Assembly (NCBI RefSeq): GCF_902806685.2
Contig: NC_048560.1
Coordinates: 4,380,492 to 4,444,491 of the forward strand
Length of the DNA: 64,000 bases
Source: Maniola hyperantus
Taxonomy: Eukaryota; Arthropoda; Insecta; Lepidoptera; Nymphalidae
Direction: 5' to 3'
Position 1 is the first letter of the stretch. Each line of letters starts with the position of its first letter. The translations under genes and the position numbers were made by a program. Shown here piece by piece: positions 32,337 to 43,555 of this stretch. Under the pieces are notes generated by a model. It saw nothing but the letters and a program-made list of their open reading frames with translations, did not search any database and was not told where the DNA came from.

Positions 32337-32560
32337 CACTGAGGTTGTTATTAAATTGCCTTATACCATCTATACCAAGTTAGCCCGCTTCCATCTTAGA
32401 AGCATCATCACGCACTAGGTGAGATCCGATGAAAATCATTAGTCTTTCGAAAATTTTAGAGAAGAGAAGAGAAAAGATTTGTATATAGGTAAGGTTAAGC
32501 TTATAATTTAGACTAATAATAAAATCGTTGAAATTGCTTCAGGTGTACTCTTATTTACCA
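32337..32560. other. Spacer with a family J scrap
   Basis: agcccgcttccatcttagaa and gcactaggtgagatccgat (32380-32430) recall family J. No gene. Confidence 0.4.
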
Positions 32561-32562
32561 CT

Positions 32563-33046
32563 AGCAGTTGCCCGCGACTTCGTCCGCGTAAAATTTCTGG
32601 TTTCTCATGAGATCTGAAATTTTCCCGCTGCAAAAGGCCTCACTTACCGAATCACTCAGTCTCACCTTAAGGCACGGAACCCAGAATACCTAAATGGCAA
32701 TTTTCATATTTATTTACTTCAAAAACGTAGGATTTTCATATAACCTTTCAACCCCCATTTCACCCCCTTAGGAAGTTTTATTATTTAAAGCTAATAACCG
32801 AAATGTCGATTTTCACATCTCTAACTTCAAAAACATAGGACTTTCATATAACCTTCCACCCCCCATTTCACCCCCCTTAGGGGGGGATGTTCTCAAAACC
32901 GTTTCTTAGCTGACACCTACGTCCTAAAAGGAACCTACCTTCCAAATTCCAAGTTTGTAGGCTTTTTAGTTCCTGAGATTTCGTGATTAGTCAGTGAGTG
33001 AGTGAGTGAGTGAGTGAGTGAGTATTTCGCTTTTATATATTTAGAT
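32563..33046 (+). repeat. Large 'gttgcccgcgacttcgtccgcg' element (family B/O relative)
   Basis: Starts actagcagttgcccgcgact and ends gagtatttcgcttttatata. It holds two direct copies of a block (cttcaaaaacgtaggatttt / cttcaaaaacataggacttt, each followed by ccatttcaccccctta) and a (gagt)n run at 32995-33022. Confidence 0.7.
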
Positions 33047-33340
33047 TGATAAAAAATGTACATATTTTTAAACAAATCCCAGTGAAAAATTGCCTTTCAT
33101 TTATTACAAAATGATAACAAAGGTAGTATTGTAAAGGGTTTTCAGCTAGGCAAATTTTAGGCACTCTCGATTCAATGGGCGGACTTTAATTGTCAAAGTT
33201 TTAAGCCCTTTTGAGCCCTTTAATACGTACCCCGAGTTTCGGTCGCCGTTAGAGGCATTTTTTGTGAACTTTTTTACCCGACTATGAAAGGGTAACCGAT
33301 AGCCGATGGGGTCTCAAGGTGTTCGAATGGCGACCTCGCA
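33047..33340. other. Unique spacer
   Basis: No gene or repeat recognised. Confidence 0.35.
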
Positions 33341-33342
33341 TT

Positions 33343-33600
33343 TCGACCGCCCGTTGTGCCAGATCATTTTTTCCACGCACATGCAAACTGTCGAATCAAC
33401 CCCCTTCAGCAGTGTTCCCATTAGATCACACCATGGGGTTATTGAAGGGACGGACCAACAAACTCCTGAAATGCCGGTAACGCATTGGTGGTTCCTCTGC
33501 TACTGCAAATGTTTATTGGCGGCGGTTATCACTTTACATCAGGTGACCTGCCTGCGCGTTTGCACGCCAATTTTATTTTTAAAAACTTGTCAAGATTGGT
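33343..33600 (+). mobile_element. LINE 3' end ('catcaggtgacctgcctgc' family)
   Basis: ttgtgccagatcattttttc, ggttattgaagggacggacc, aacaaactcctgaaatgccg and catcaggtgacctgcctgcg, with a short A-rich end. The same 3' end occurs at 54418-54690. It is a frequent LINE terminus in Lepidoptera; the clade is unassigned. Confidence 0.65.
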
Positions 33601-34140
33601 TTGCCCAAACCCTTCGAATTCTGAATCCGTGCTCATCGTGACTCAGCGATGGGTTTATTTTGATGATGATGAATTCTTAAAAGCAAGCTAATGTAATGCA
33701 GAGTGAATAAAAATACTTTTAGTTTTTTGCTTTTTGAGAAATTTTCATATTCTCAAAGGATCTTACTTTAATGTCGTATCGCGGAAACTTGAAGCAGACG
33801 AGTCTTTGTTTTTGTTTCATACAAACTCGACGCGGCGGGAATCGATCCCGCGACAATTGGCAGCGGGGCATATATGGAATGCGCAGACTGGAGACAGTAG
33901 ATACTAGACAAGACCAGCGGGGTGATTACGTATCTGGCGACATGCTTAAATATTACAACATAAAATGGTCCTTCGAAGCGGATATTATTATCAATTTAAT
34001 TTCTTTTTAACGTACCTATTTAATAGAACCTCCTACATAACTCCCAATACAAATGAGAACCAAACTACGTTTGTATTTGCTCCATACAAACGTATAGTAC
34101 ATGGCAGAAAATAATGTACATCGACCTTTAGAAGGGGTTT
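33601..34140. other. Spacer with a tRNA-like scrap
   Basis: cgggaatcgatcccgcgaca at about 33838-33860 resembles a pol III B-box region of an unknown SINE. No gene. Confidence 0.35.
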
Positions 34141-34144
34141 TTAT

Positions 34145-34652
34145 TTGAATATTAACCAATCAAACTCAATGAAATTTTGAAGTCACATTCTAGAAATAAA
34201 TATTTGTCGCTGGTGTTCCAGATTTCTGTAAAAATGTGTAGTTTTAAAGTAACACCGCAAAGATATTTACATGCAAATATTTCAATTTATATAAAGCTTT
34301 TACATGAGTTAGTGACAGGCTCAAGTAATTAAATTTAAGTTTCGAGTAATTAATAACAAATTATACAGCAAAAGTGTCTTGACTAGTGTCTGCGTTACTC
34401 AGAGATTTCCAAATGGGTTGACCGGATTTATATCCCCCGTCTAGGTCGTTGACCGGATGACAAGAGGTTTTTGGCGTTCCTTTGTAAAACAATAAACCCT
34501 TAAGAGGAGTTTTTTCATAGGGCGTTCCAAACAAAAATAGATAGGTTCTCATATGAATATCAAGCAATCAAACTTTTAAGGCACGTCACTTTCTAGAAAT
34601 TAATGTGTCAGTGGATTTCCAGATTTCTGTAAAATTGTGTAGTTTGAAAGTT
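34145..34652 (+). repeat. Diverged direct duplication, two copies of about 100 bp
   Basis: 34145-34248 and 34552-34652 share gaatatnaanca atcaaact-type, tcacnttctagaaat, and ccagatttctgtaaaa(a/t)tgtgtagttt. They are separated by 300 bp. Confidence 0.6.
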
Positions 34653-34739
34653 GGGTTGTTACACGGGTGACGGGAACAAAGATTTGTATGTAAATCTTTG
34701 ATCACGTGTAACTTTTAAACTGCATACCTTTTTTACAGG

Positions 34740-34930
34740 AGTTTCAGGAGAGTTTCGGAGTTATGTGCGTTTTAAGCAATTTAATGTCACAAGCATTAAC
34801 GGTTAAAAGTAATATCATAAAGAAACCTGCATGCCTGAGAGTTCTCCATACTGTTTTCAAAGATGTATGATTATTAGTCTGCCAATCTTTTTCGAAATAT
34901 TACCATGACTATTACCATTAAAAGAAACCC
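34740..34930 (+). mobile_element. SINE-1 body fragment
   Basis: cggagttatgtgcgttttaa, tgcatgcctgagagttctcc and gtctgccaatctttt; no head. Confidence 0.7.
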
Positions 34931-35208
34931 GTGTGATACCATGAGCTAAAAATAGGTACAATTAAACCCAAGTATTGTACATTACAGTTCTATGAACGTT
35001 GAGGTCATGGACGAAGAGTTCAGACTGTTTGGTCGATATTTTACTGACATTATGCCTACTTGTTTATGACTTTATAGTAACTTTAGAATGGCTTTTATTT
35101 TAAGCAAGGTTAAAATACGAGACGAGTCTCAGCGATGAGAAAAGCTATACTCGGTGTTTCTCTACGTGATGTTGGAATAAACCCCCTTCTACTTTGCTGA
35201 AGTCTAAC
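34931..35208. other. Unique spacer
   Basis: No gene. A short plus-strand scrap at 35127-35175 (gagacgagtctcagcgatga ... ctcggtgtttctctacgtga) is RTE-like. Confidence 0.35.
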
Positions 35209-35335
35209 GGCCGTACTCAGAGTCGCTTAATCGTTCCTTAAGTTTAGTTAAAACGAGGCAGAGCTATCTCTCACATGAATCTGTCTCGTTTTAACTCAAT
35301 CTTAAGTAACGATTAACGACTCTGAGTACGGCGGT
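35209..35335. mobile_element. Fold-back MITE, 127 bp
   Basis: Arms of about 54 nt: ggccgtactcagagtcgctt at the left end, and aacgactctgagtacggcgg at the right end. They enclose an 18-nt loop. No coding capacity. Confidence 0.75.
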
Positions 35336-35494
35336 AAGTAAAGTAAAACTACAATAAGTGTGCTACTATTACTAACTGTACTAGGTAAGTACACACAGAC
35401 AGACGTACACTCATGTGATCCGATAAGGGATCCGCTTTTTCATTCGGACGTGCAAAATCCTAAAAAATTAGAATTAGGTACTAGATTAGATCAA

Positions 35495-35605
35495 TCTGCC
35501 AATCCGCACTTGGCCAGCGCGGTAGACTGGCCAAGTCCTTCTCATACCTACTGAGAGGAGACCCTGCTCTGTTGTGAACTGGCGATGATCATGATGATGA
35601 TGACG
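35495..35605 (+). mobile_element. SINE-1 tail fragment
   Basis: ctgccaatccgcacttggcc, gagaggagaccctgctctgt, then (gatgat)n. Confidence 0.75.
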
Positions 35606-35694
35606 ATGACCAGTTTAGATGGAATAGATACTTCAAAAACATCCAGAATTCCAGACATATTATACAAATATCTAGTGAACTAAGAGCCAGCGCC

Positions 35695-35832
35695 TGCCAG
35701 ACCTTCGTTATTTTATAAAAGCTGAAAGTTTCTCCGCGTATTGTCCCCAACACCGGGAGGAACGTTTGTTTGGATGTTTGTTTGCTTTTATAAAATAACA
35801 AAGGTCTGGCACGCGCTGGCTCTCTCTCTCTA
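35695..35832. repeat. Family I, inverted pair
   Basis: ccttcgttattttataaaag (inverted) is followed by cttttataaaataacaaagg (direct) and ggctctctctct. Confidence 0.65.
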
Positions 35833-35984
35833 TAGGGATATACCTATTACAAATTGTCCCGAATCACGCAATGCTTCTATTAATTAATTATTCTCTGTCT
35901 GTGACTGCTTGATTTATGTTAATGAGCCATTAACATAGATGCCTATTCGGGGATAGTTTTGATATACGATAAGTACTCACCTTA

Positions 35985-36283
35985 CAAAGCTGTGATAGCC
36001 TAGTGGTTAGGACGTCCGCCTTCTAATCGGAGGTCGGAGGTTCGATCCCGGGCAAGCACCTCTAACTTTTCAGAGTTATGTGCATTTTAATTAATAAAAT
36101 ATTACATGATTTAACGGTGAAGGAAACCTGTATGCCTGAGAGTTCTCCATAAGGTTCTCAAAGGTGTGTGAAGTCTACCAGTCCGCACGTGGCCAGCGTG
36201 GTAGACAATGGCCAAAACCCTTCTCACTCTGAGAGGAGACCCGTGCTCTGTAGTGAGCCGGTAATGGGTTGATCATGATGATG
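35985..36283 (+). mobile_element. SINE-1, full length, with 10-bp target duplication
   Basis: A-box tagcctagtggttaggacgt and B-box ggttcgatcccgggc are both intact, the body is complete, and the tail is gatcatgatgatg. ACTCACCTTA flanks it on both sides (35975-35984 and 36284-36293). This is the best copy in the window for defining the family's ends. Confidence 0.95.
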
Positions 36284-36367
36284 ACTCACCTTAATGGATT
36301 CTAAATAATTGGTTCTCAGTGATGAAAAGTTTTCCCTTAAATTCCAATTAGGTTGCAAAACCCGCCA

Positions 36368-36600
36368 AGAGCGAGTACGACTCGCGCACCGAGGGTTCCG
36401 TACTTGGCTATTTTTTTCGACATTTTCCACGATAAATCAAAGACTATTATGCATAAAATAAATAATTTCAAGATTCTAGGTCAACCGGAAGTACCCTATA
36501 GGTTTTCTTGACAGACACGACGGACAGACGGACAGACAAACAGTCAACAAAATGATCCTATAAGGGTTCCTTTTTGTTAGAGGTATGGAACCCTAAAAAT
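36368..36600 (-). repeat. Family E element, partly deleted
   Basis: gagtacgactcgcgcaccga, gaggtatggaaccctaaaaa, with a shortened middle. Confidence 0.75.
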
Positions 36601-37034
36601 AGGTTTTTCATTTACTACATAGAGCTGGGGATTTTATTACAAGTTTAAAATATGTAATTTATACGGACTCATCTCAACCTATCGCCAGCCCACCACTGAG
36701 CACAGTTCTTCATACAGACAGACAAATAGACAAGAAAAGTAAGTGATCCTTTTTTTCTCTGGATATACGGAACCCTAAAAAACAATTGAAACAGTAATTA
36801 AGTGCATATTTTATTAGTCGACGTAATAATCGTAACAGTATATCCTTTAATTAAGAGAGGGCCCGGTTCTCGAAAACTCCGAACATTAATTAACTTTAAC
36901 TCGTAACTTAAAGAAAATAGCACTGAAAGGTAGGATTTACCTAATTGTTCCTGTACGAAACTCTCGGTGAAATAACAAAGTGCACCAAGTTCATTAAACA
37001 TCCAAGGCTTGGAAATTATTTGTTTTTAGGGTTC
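36601..37034. other. Spacer with SINE-1 and family E scraps
   Basis: ctcaacctatcgccagccca (36672) is a SINE-1 tail complement. 36720-36780 is a family E end. The remainder is unique. Confidence 0.4.
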
Positions 37035-37042
37035 CTTATGTC

Positions 37043-37481
37043 TAGGGTTGCCAGATCTTAAAATCGAAAAGCCGAACAGACTAGCCAGTTTAGCCGGACA
37101 TTTGGGTGAAAAGGCCGGACAATCTTAATTTTTCAGTCTTAGTTAGTATAACACAAAAAAACAAGGCTTTTATATTTTTACCTTAAAATATCCTCAAATT
37201 CTAATAAAAGAGCAATAAAATAAATGAACCAATCTTTTTTTAATCACTAATATCGATACTACTTATTTGAATTAAACAAAATTAAACAAACCTAATGAAT
37301 GTACCAGTCCTATTTAAATAATCATCATTCTTCACACCTATTATTATTGCAAAATGTAAAAAATGTTCAAACTTAAAAAGCCTAACAAAAGCCGGACAGG
37401 CCGGACACCGTCTAATTTGGCCGGACATGCAACCAAAAATCCTGACTGTGTCCTGCTTTATCCGGACGCCTGGCAACACTA
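37043..37481. mobile_element. hAT-like MITE, 439 bp, 8-bp target duplication
   Basis: Terminal inverted repeats tagggttgccag (37043-37054) and ctggcaacacta (37470-37481) pair with one mismatch. CTTATGTC flanks both sides (37035-37042, 37482-37489). An 8-bp duplication is the hAT hallmark. The inner sequence repeats gccggaca many times on both sides of an AT-rich centre. Confidence 0.85.
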
Positions 37482-37504
37482 CTTATGTCCAGAGACGCAT
37501 GAGT

Positions 37505-37925
37505 ACCCTTATTATAAACTAGATGATGCCCGCGACTTCGTCCGCGTATATTTAGCCTTTTGAAATCCCGTGGGAACTCTTTAATTTTCCGGGATAAAAA
37601 GTAGCCTATGTCCTTCCCCGGCATGCAACCTATCTCTGTACCAAATTTCGTTAGTATCCGTTGAACGGTTGAACCGTGAAAAGCTAGCAGACAGACAGAT
37701 ACACTTTTGCATTTATAATATTAGTATGGATGTGAAAGTGTCTTTGTTTGTTGGTTTGTTGGTTTGTCCTTCAATCACGTCGCAACGGATTAACGTGATT
37801 TTTAGCATGGGTACAGTTTAAGACCTGGAGAGTGACATAGGCTTTTATCCCGGAAAATTAAAGAATTCCCACGGAATTAAAAAAAACTAAATCCACGCGA
37901 ACGACATCGCGGGCATCAGCTAGTA
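37505..37925. repeat. Family C element interrupted by a family D element
   Basis: Family C starts acccttattata at 37505, is cut by a complete minus-strand D copy (37516-37731, actagatgatgcccgcgact ... aatattagtatggat), and resumes gtgaaagtgtctttgtttgt up to gcgggcatcagctagt. Confidence 0.75.
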
Positions 37926-37935
37926 TAATATAAAG

Positions 37936-38043
37936 CAGACAGCGGGGTCACTATGGACAAGAGAAGCCCAAAACAGACTCATATGGAAAGACCTGGAGGA
38001 GGCCTATAGGCTGATCGCAAAAGAACTAAAGTGTGAGATTTAA
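37936..38043 (+). mobile_element. LINE ORF2 last 35 codons, RTE-like
   Basis: Open frame QTAGSLWTREAQNRLIWK, then DLEEAYRLIAKELKCEI and a TAA stop (38041-38043). It is followed by a short 3' tail with caataaaggctttatttatt. The order 'W...EA(Q/R)NR..W...EEAY' is typical of RTE-type ORF ends. Confidence 0.65.
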
Positions 38044-38094
38044 ATTATGTAATTGTTAAAATATGTAAATTCAGCAATAAAGGCTTTATTTATT

Positions 38095-38313
38095 TACTAG
38101 AGGATGCCCGCGACTTCGTCCGCGTGGATTTAGGTTTTTAAAAATCCCGTGGGAACTCTTTGATTTTCCGGTATAAAAAGTAGCCTATGTCCTTCCCCGG
38201 GATGTAAGCCACCTCTGTACCAAATTTCATCAAAATCGGTTAAACCGTTGGGCCGTGAAAAGCTAGCAGACAGACAGACAGACATACTTTCGCATTTATA
38301 ATATTAGTATGGA
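38095..38313 (-). repeat. Family D element, full length
   Basis: tagaggatgcccgcgacttc, cccgtgggaactctttgatt, a gacagacagacagacata run, and aatattagtatggat. Confidence 0.9.
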
Positions 38314-38319
38314 TTTATG

Positions 38320-38600
38320 TCCAGAGACGACGACGCGTCAATCAAAAACTCGAACCATCAAGATGAGGAAAGTCGCATATTTGGGGCACGTGCTTAGGCA
38401 CGAGAGGTACGAACTCCTACAGCATCATGATGGGAAAAGTTGCCGGAAGAAGAAGCGTCGTCGGTCGCAGAAAAGTCCTGGCTGCGTAACATCCGGGAGT
38501 GGACGGGAATCGCGAGTGCTGCAGAAACATTTCACCTCAAGAAGAACTGAGTGGAATTCTCAAGGCTGACTGCCAACTTTCGCTTAGTGGAGAGGCAAGC
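38320..38600 (+). mobile_element. RTE-like LINE C-terminal fragment, frameshifted
   Basis: RKVAYLGHVLRHERYELLQ in one frame, then GRRSVGRRRKSWLRNIREW in another. This is the familiar 'K..YLGHilR...RRsvGRrk.SWLrNiR.Wtg' ORF end, with at least one frameshift. Confidence 0.75.
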
Positions 38601-38611
38601 AAAGAAGATGT

Positions 38612-38880
38612 CCAGAGAAAAAAAGGAACCCTATAAGATCACTTCGTTGTCTCTCTGTCGTGTCTGTTAAGACCCGTCAAAGGAATGAAAACCTTCCCAT
38701 TGACCTAGAATCATGAAATTTGGCAGGTAACACCGTAGTACTGTCTTAGTGTGAAGGAAAAATCCTAAAACCCTGAATTTGTGGTTACATCACAGAAAAA
38801 AAGTGTTATTTCTTGTACGATGGTACGGAATCCTTCGTGTGCGATTCCGACTCACACTTGACCGACCGGTTTTACTTTAC
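38612..38880 (+). repeat. Family E element, internally deleted
   Basis: aaggaaccctataagatcac, tgacctagaatcatgaaatt, tcgtgtgcgattccgactca. Confidence 0.75.
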
Positions 38881-40185
38881 AATTTTAAAAGCTGCCATAG
38901 ATAAAATAGTAGTCCAAAAGAATTCTCAGATTTGCCATTGCATAAAAACATTATGCATAATTTCAACTCAATCACAGTGTTTTGGGCACAATGCCCATAA
39001 ATGACCATTTGGACGGCGTATATTTTTTGTAAATATAAAATTTTTTGTGATGTTTTTTTTTAGTTTTTTCTGTATGTATATACTATAGGTACATATATAA
39101 AAAAATACCTTATATTAAAAAAAAAACTCAATCACACACATAGTGTATCAGTAGAAAAAAACCAGTTACGAATCTCGACAGAATGACAGTCGTGAAAATG
39201 TAACAGACAGACAGACACACTTTCGTAGTATGGAGGACATGGATAAACTGATTTTTAATAAAATAAAATCAGGGTGTGTCATAAAACATTGCATTAAACA
39301 AATCCGCGTCGTTCAGAAAGTAGTTAAGTAATATATAAAAACGAGTCTAAAAAATTATGTCACTCATAATTAACGGGTCACGTATTTTAAAAAGATGAGC
39401 ACTCTCTTAGAATAAAAAAATCGGCCAAGTGCGAGTTAGACTCGCGCACCGAAAGTTCCTTATTTAAAAGAAAGAAAAACGTTTATTTTTAAAAGCTGTG
39501 CCACACATTACCAGTTAGACCTAGTTAGGTCATCCCGGCAGTCGTACTACAGTCGTATATTTAGCCAAATCTGCTGAAGCATTTAGAAATTATGGTGAAA
39601 CTCGCATACATACATACATGAATCCTGTAAACATAAAACGTTACACTTGTTTTTTGAACCGTCGGGTAAAATATTTTTTTTCGTGATTAGAAAAAAAAGA
39701 TCATACAATTAGTCTTGATCTTAGAAAAATAAAATTGTCAAAGCCTTTTTATTTATGATTTATAAATATTTGCCAAGAACACCATCCACGTATAAGATAA
39801 GATACTTACTAAACGCAAAACGGCAAAAAATTTAATTATTGAACAAAGCCATTTCTTTTGAAAGATAATTCCATCTCTTTTATATGTTTTTCCGAATGTT
39901 ATTACGCGTCGAATTCGTCTTATTGACGAATAAATTTGTTTACACGGTCGTAACATGAAACATTATTATTATTATTAACATAATATTATTATGTGACAAC
40001 ACAGTACAATACCTATCGCTGATGAAATCACGGGCAAAAGCTATGTCAATCCGCGGAAAGAAGTTAGTATAGCGCTTTCTCTGTTACGTAATCCTATACA
40101 AATGATAGAGACAAAAATCTCAGTGGCCGTTAACCATTCTGAGTTACCAACCAATCTAGAAAATTTGTATTTTCACCGATCGAAA
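38881..40185. other. Mostly unique, two repeat scraps
   Basis: A family D end (aacagacagacagacacact) lies at 39170-39245 and a family E end (ccaagtgcgagttagactcg) at 39415-39465. No exon is supported in the remaining 1 kb. Confidence 0.4.
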
Positions 40186-40189
40186 CCGA

Positions 40190-41110
40190 GAGTGGTCGCT
40201 AGTGTCTACTATGACGCCAATTAGATACAAGAAAAGGAAAGGGGCCCGAAGGAAATGACCGTGTTTTTGTCCCCATAGTAATTTATTGCCCCGTCTGTTT
40301 ACAACGTCGTAACTCGTAACATATTCTTGAATATGAAGGTAAATAAGTTTTCTTCGTAGGTATTATATTTTGGTACCTATAACATGTTAGTCATTTTACA
40401 TTTTAGTATATTGATGATAATCAAAAAGTTACCATGGGATTTAAAAAAAAACTAAATCCACGTGGATACAGCGAGCATCATCTAGTATGTTATAAATTAC
40501 ATGAGTACTGTGGACGAAGCCGCGGGCAATAGCTAGTATTATATATTTACAGCCAGCAAAGCCGCGAGTGGTCGCTAGTGTCTACTATGACGCCAATTAG
40601 ATACAAGAAAAGGAAAGCGGCCCGAAGGAAATGACCGTGTTTTTGTCCCCATAGTAATTTATTGCCCCGTCTGTTTACAACGTCGTAACTCGTAACATAT
40701 TCTTGAATATGAAGGTAAATACGTTTTCTTCGTAGGTATTATATTTTGGTACCTATAACATGTTAGTCATTTTACATTTTAGTATATTGATGATAATCAA
40801 AAAGTTACCATGGGATTAAAAAAAAAACTAAATCCACGTGGATACAGCGAGCATCATCTAGTATGTTATAAATTACATGAGTACTGTGGACGAAGCCGCG
40901 GGCAATAGCTAGTATTATATATTTACAGCCAGCAAAGCCGCGAGTGGTCGCTAGTGTCTACTATGACGCCAATTAGATACAAGAAAAGGAAAGCGGCCCG
41001 AAGGAAATGACCGTGTTTTTGTCCCCATAGTAATTTATTGCCCCGTCTGTTTACAACGTCGTAACTCGTAACATATTCTTGAATATGAAGGTAAATACGT
41101 TTTCTTCGTA
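40190..41110. repeat. 376-bp tandem repeat, 2.45 copies
   Basis: The word gagtggtcgctagtgtctac starts at 40190, 40566 and 40942, exactly 376 bp apart each time. The third copy stops at 41110. Copies differ by only a few bases (for example ggggcccg/gcggcccg and aaataag/aaatacg), so the duplication is recent. Each unit includes two scraps of the cgaagccgcgggcaatagct element end. Confidence 0.95.
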
Positions 41111-41171
41111 CGAAGAATTTTATGAACCTGGTACATCTCAGCGAATTCTGAGAACATGTGTACTGGACCAC

Positions 41172-41608
41172 TTTTTAGGGTTCCGTACCTCAAAAGGAAA
41201 AACGGAACCCTTATAGGATCACTTTGTTGTCTGTCTGTCTGTCTGTCGGTCTGTTAAGAAACCTACAGGGTACTTCCCGTTGACCTAGAATCATGAATTT
41301 TGGCAGGTAGGTAGGTCTTATAGCAGACATTCGGGGAAAAATCTGAAAACCGTAAATTTGTGGTTACATGACACAAAAAAAAATTGTGGTCATGAACTAA
41401 TAATTAGTTTTTTCAATTTTCGAAGTAATATAACTACATCAAGTGGTATATCATATGAAAGGGCTTCACTTGTACATTCTAAAACAGATTTTTTATTTAT
41501 TTTTAGGTATAATAGTTTTTGATTTATCATGCAAAATATCGATAAAATACGATTGTAATACGGAACCCTCAGTGCGCGAGTCTGACTGGCACTTGGCCGG
41601 TTTTTTTT
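41172..41608 (+). repeat. Family E element, full length
   Basis: Best plus-strand copy: tagggttccgtacctcaaaa to actggcacttggccggtttt, with gtctgtctgtctgtcggtct, tcatatgaaagggcttcact and gcatgcaaaatatcg-like in order. Confidence 0.9.
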
Positions 41609-41734
41609 ACTCTATTAATTAAATCTGAATAAAACTAATGCTATTCAGGCTATCATCTATACCAACTTATGATGAAATTGGAACGGGGCGATTTGAAACG
41701 AGGAAGATTTATGTGTATTGTAATCATCATCATT

Positions 41735-41826
41735 ATCATCATCATCATCCTCATCATCATGATTATCATGATCAACCCATTCCCGTCCTACTAATGAGCA
41801 CGGGTCTCCTCTCGGAGTGTATTGTA
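41735..41826 (-). mobile_element. SINE-1 tail fragment
   Basis: (catcat)n, gatcaacccattcccgtcct, gagcacgggtctcctctcgg. Confidence 0.75.
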
Positions 41827-42240
41827 TAAGCACATTAATTAAATTATCCATGGAGTGAAAGTGCACTCGGGCGAAGCCAGGGCGAATCTAAAACTACTGT
41901 AAAATAAACTCACAATAACTAAAAATACAATAAAAAATACTACTGAAAATCTGTGGATACCTACATGCAAAGCTGGGACTGGTCGCTAGTTTCATAACAA
42001 ACTCAAAATTAAACCTTTTGTGCAGCGAGAAAATTTTTGAAAAGGCGAACGCAATTTAATTTGCATGCCAAAACACATTGTGAGCGTGTAGGTAGCCGGT
42101 AGGTTAATTTTTAACCGTAGGTACTTGTGAAACCCAGGTTCAGGGTTAATTTATTATTCAAATGTATCGAATTCAGTCGTAAAACGTATATAAAGACTCG
42201 TTTAAGCTTGTTATGGCCGATTCACAATATTCCAGTCCTA
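41827..42240. other. Unique spacer
   Basis: gggcgaagccagggcgaatc (41867) is a family O scrap. No gene. Confidence 0.35.
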
Positions 42241-42604
42241 TACAGGGTGTAACTAGAACGCTGGCAAAAACAATGACAGGTGATAGTACTGATGATTACT
42301 GATATGATACTACAAAAAACTATTAAAAATCCAAAAAATTTGTAAAAGTTTACGGTAAGTTACAAATAAGACATCTGACTGACGCTAGAGGTTAACGAAC
42401 GTTAGGAAAGTAGAAAGTACTCGGAGTCAATGCCACGTCGTAGGCGGGGCATTGACCCGAGTTTTGCCGCTATACATTGCGGGCTTGAACAATTCTAAAT
42501 CACTAAAAGTACAAAACGAGGCAAATGGTTATTGGTATTGGATTGTGTTTGGGTAGTGTCACAAAAACGCTAAGTTTTTGCTAGCGTTCTGGTTACATCT
42601 TGTA
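42241..42604. mobile_element. MITE with about 30-bp TIRs (family L), 364 bp
   Basis: tacagggtgtaactagaacg (left) is complementary, with a few mismatches, to cgttctggttacatcttgta (right). Inverted similarity extends through gctggcaaaaac / gtttttgctagc. It is possibly flanked by TA. A partial second copy lies at 53340-53465 and a left-end scrap at 10396. No coding capacity. Confidence 0.75.
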
Positions 42605-42624
42605 TAATCCAGTAAATTGTTACC

Positions 42625-42905
42625 AGCTGGTCGATTGCGGAAAAACTGAATCAATCATTATTACAATCTCAATTGTTGTGATTGGCTGAATTTATGATAT
42701 ACTTGTTGCAATGCATTGTAGCCAATAGTGAGTGAGCGTCAACCAATAAGAGGTGATTGCGATCGTGACATTGTAGCTGTCATTCTACCACAATTGAACC
42801 GCAATAATATGGTCTTGGACTGTAGTAATGAAATGACGTGATTTTTTGTATAGCGGCAGTTAACTGCCGTGGGACTAGAATTTATTTTATCAAAGAGAAT
42901 AATTT
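42625..42905 (+). mobile_element. MITE (family M), longest copy
   Basis: ggtcgattgcggaaaaactg, tgttgtgattggctgaattt, aaccaataagaggtgattgc, gatcgtgacattgtagctgt, then ggtcttggactgtagtaatg and gtatagcggcagttaact. Parts recur at 16120, 29290, 45965 (inverted) and 46715. Confidence 0.65.
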
Positions 42906-42919
42906 TGTTTTAAGCTAGG

Positions 42920-43308
42920 CAAACGCGTCCCATCTTAGGCCACATCATCACCTCCTATTAGGTGTGATCGTGGTCAAGCGTGCGCCTATAATGAATAAAA
43001 AATAATAATAATAATAAAAACGCAAATCAACGTGTTGTACCTACCTACTTGTCACAATTGTTTTTGTAAAACTAAAACTAAAACTATTTTTTTTTAATAA
43101 GCGGCTATTTTCTTTTTAAATCGGAAAACAATTGTTAGGCCAATTTAGGAAAATCTCTTCCTGAATTCAATTAAGAAAAATTGTAAGAAATACAGCACGC
43201 TAAAAGACTCTTTGTTATCTTTTCATATTACGAAAAAACATTATTTTGTAAGAGATATTGCAGAAAATCTTATTATTTGCGTCTTTGTTCGTCAACTTCT
43301 TGTTATTC
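42920..43308. other. Spacer with family J scrap
   Basis: tcatcacctcctattaggtg at about 42945. Unique otherwise. Confidence 0.35.
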
Positions 43309-43309
43309 C

Positions 43310-43555
43310 AAACTAGCTGTTGCCCGCGACTTTGTCCACGTGCCGCGGGAACTGTTTTTTCCCGTGGATTTTCCAAAAATTTAAACCTTGTCCTGACAAT
43401 AAACACGACAAAAAACAACTATCCAATTTCGTGCAATCCACGCGGAAATTATGCCGTCCGTTTGTCTGTCAGTGGGCTGTATCTCGTCAACCGTAATAGG
43501 TAGAGAGTCAAAATTTTCACAGAACGTGTATTTTTATTGTCGCTATAACAACAGA
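43310..43555 (+). repeat. 'ctgttgcccgcgactttgtcc' element (family O relative)
   Basis: It starts aaactagctgttgcccgcga and ends with agtcaaaattttcacagaac and ttattgtcgctataacaac. Confidence 0.65.

Noticed and set aside
36284..36330. Minus-strand exon ending at a GTGAGT donor (actcac at 36284)
   Set aside because: The donor-like word is the SINE-1 target duplication (ACTCACCTTA on both sides), and no acceptor or frame supports an exon.
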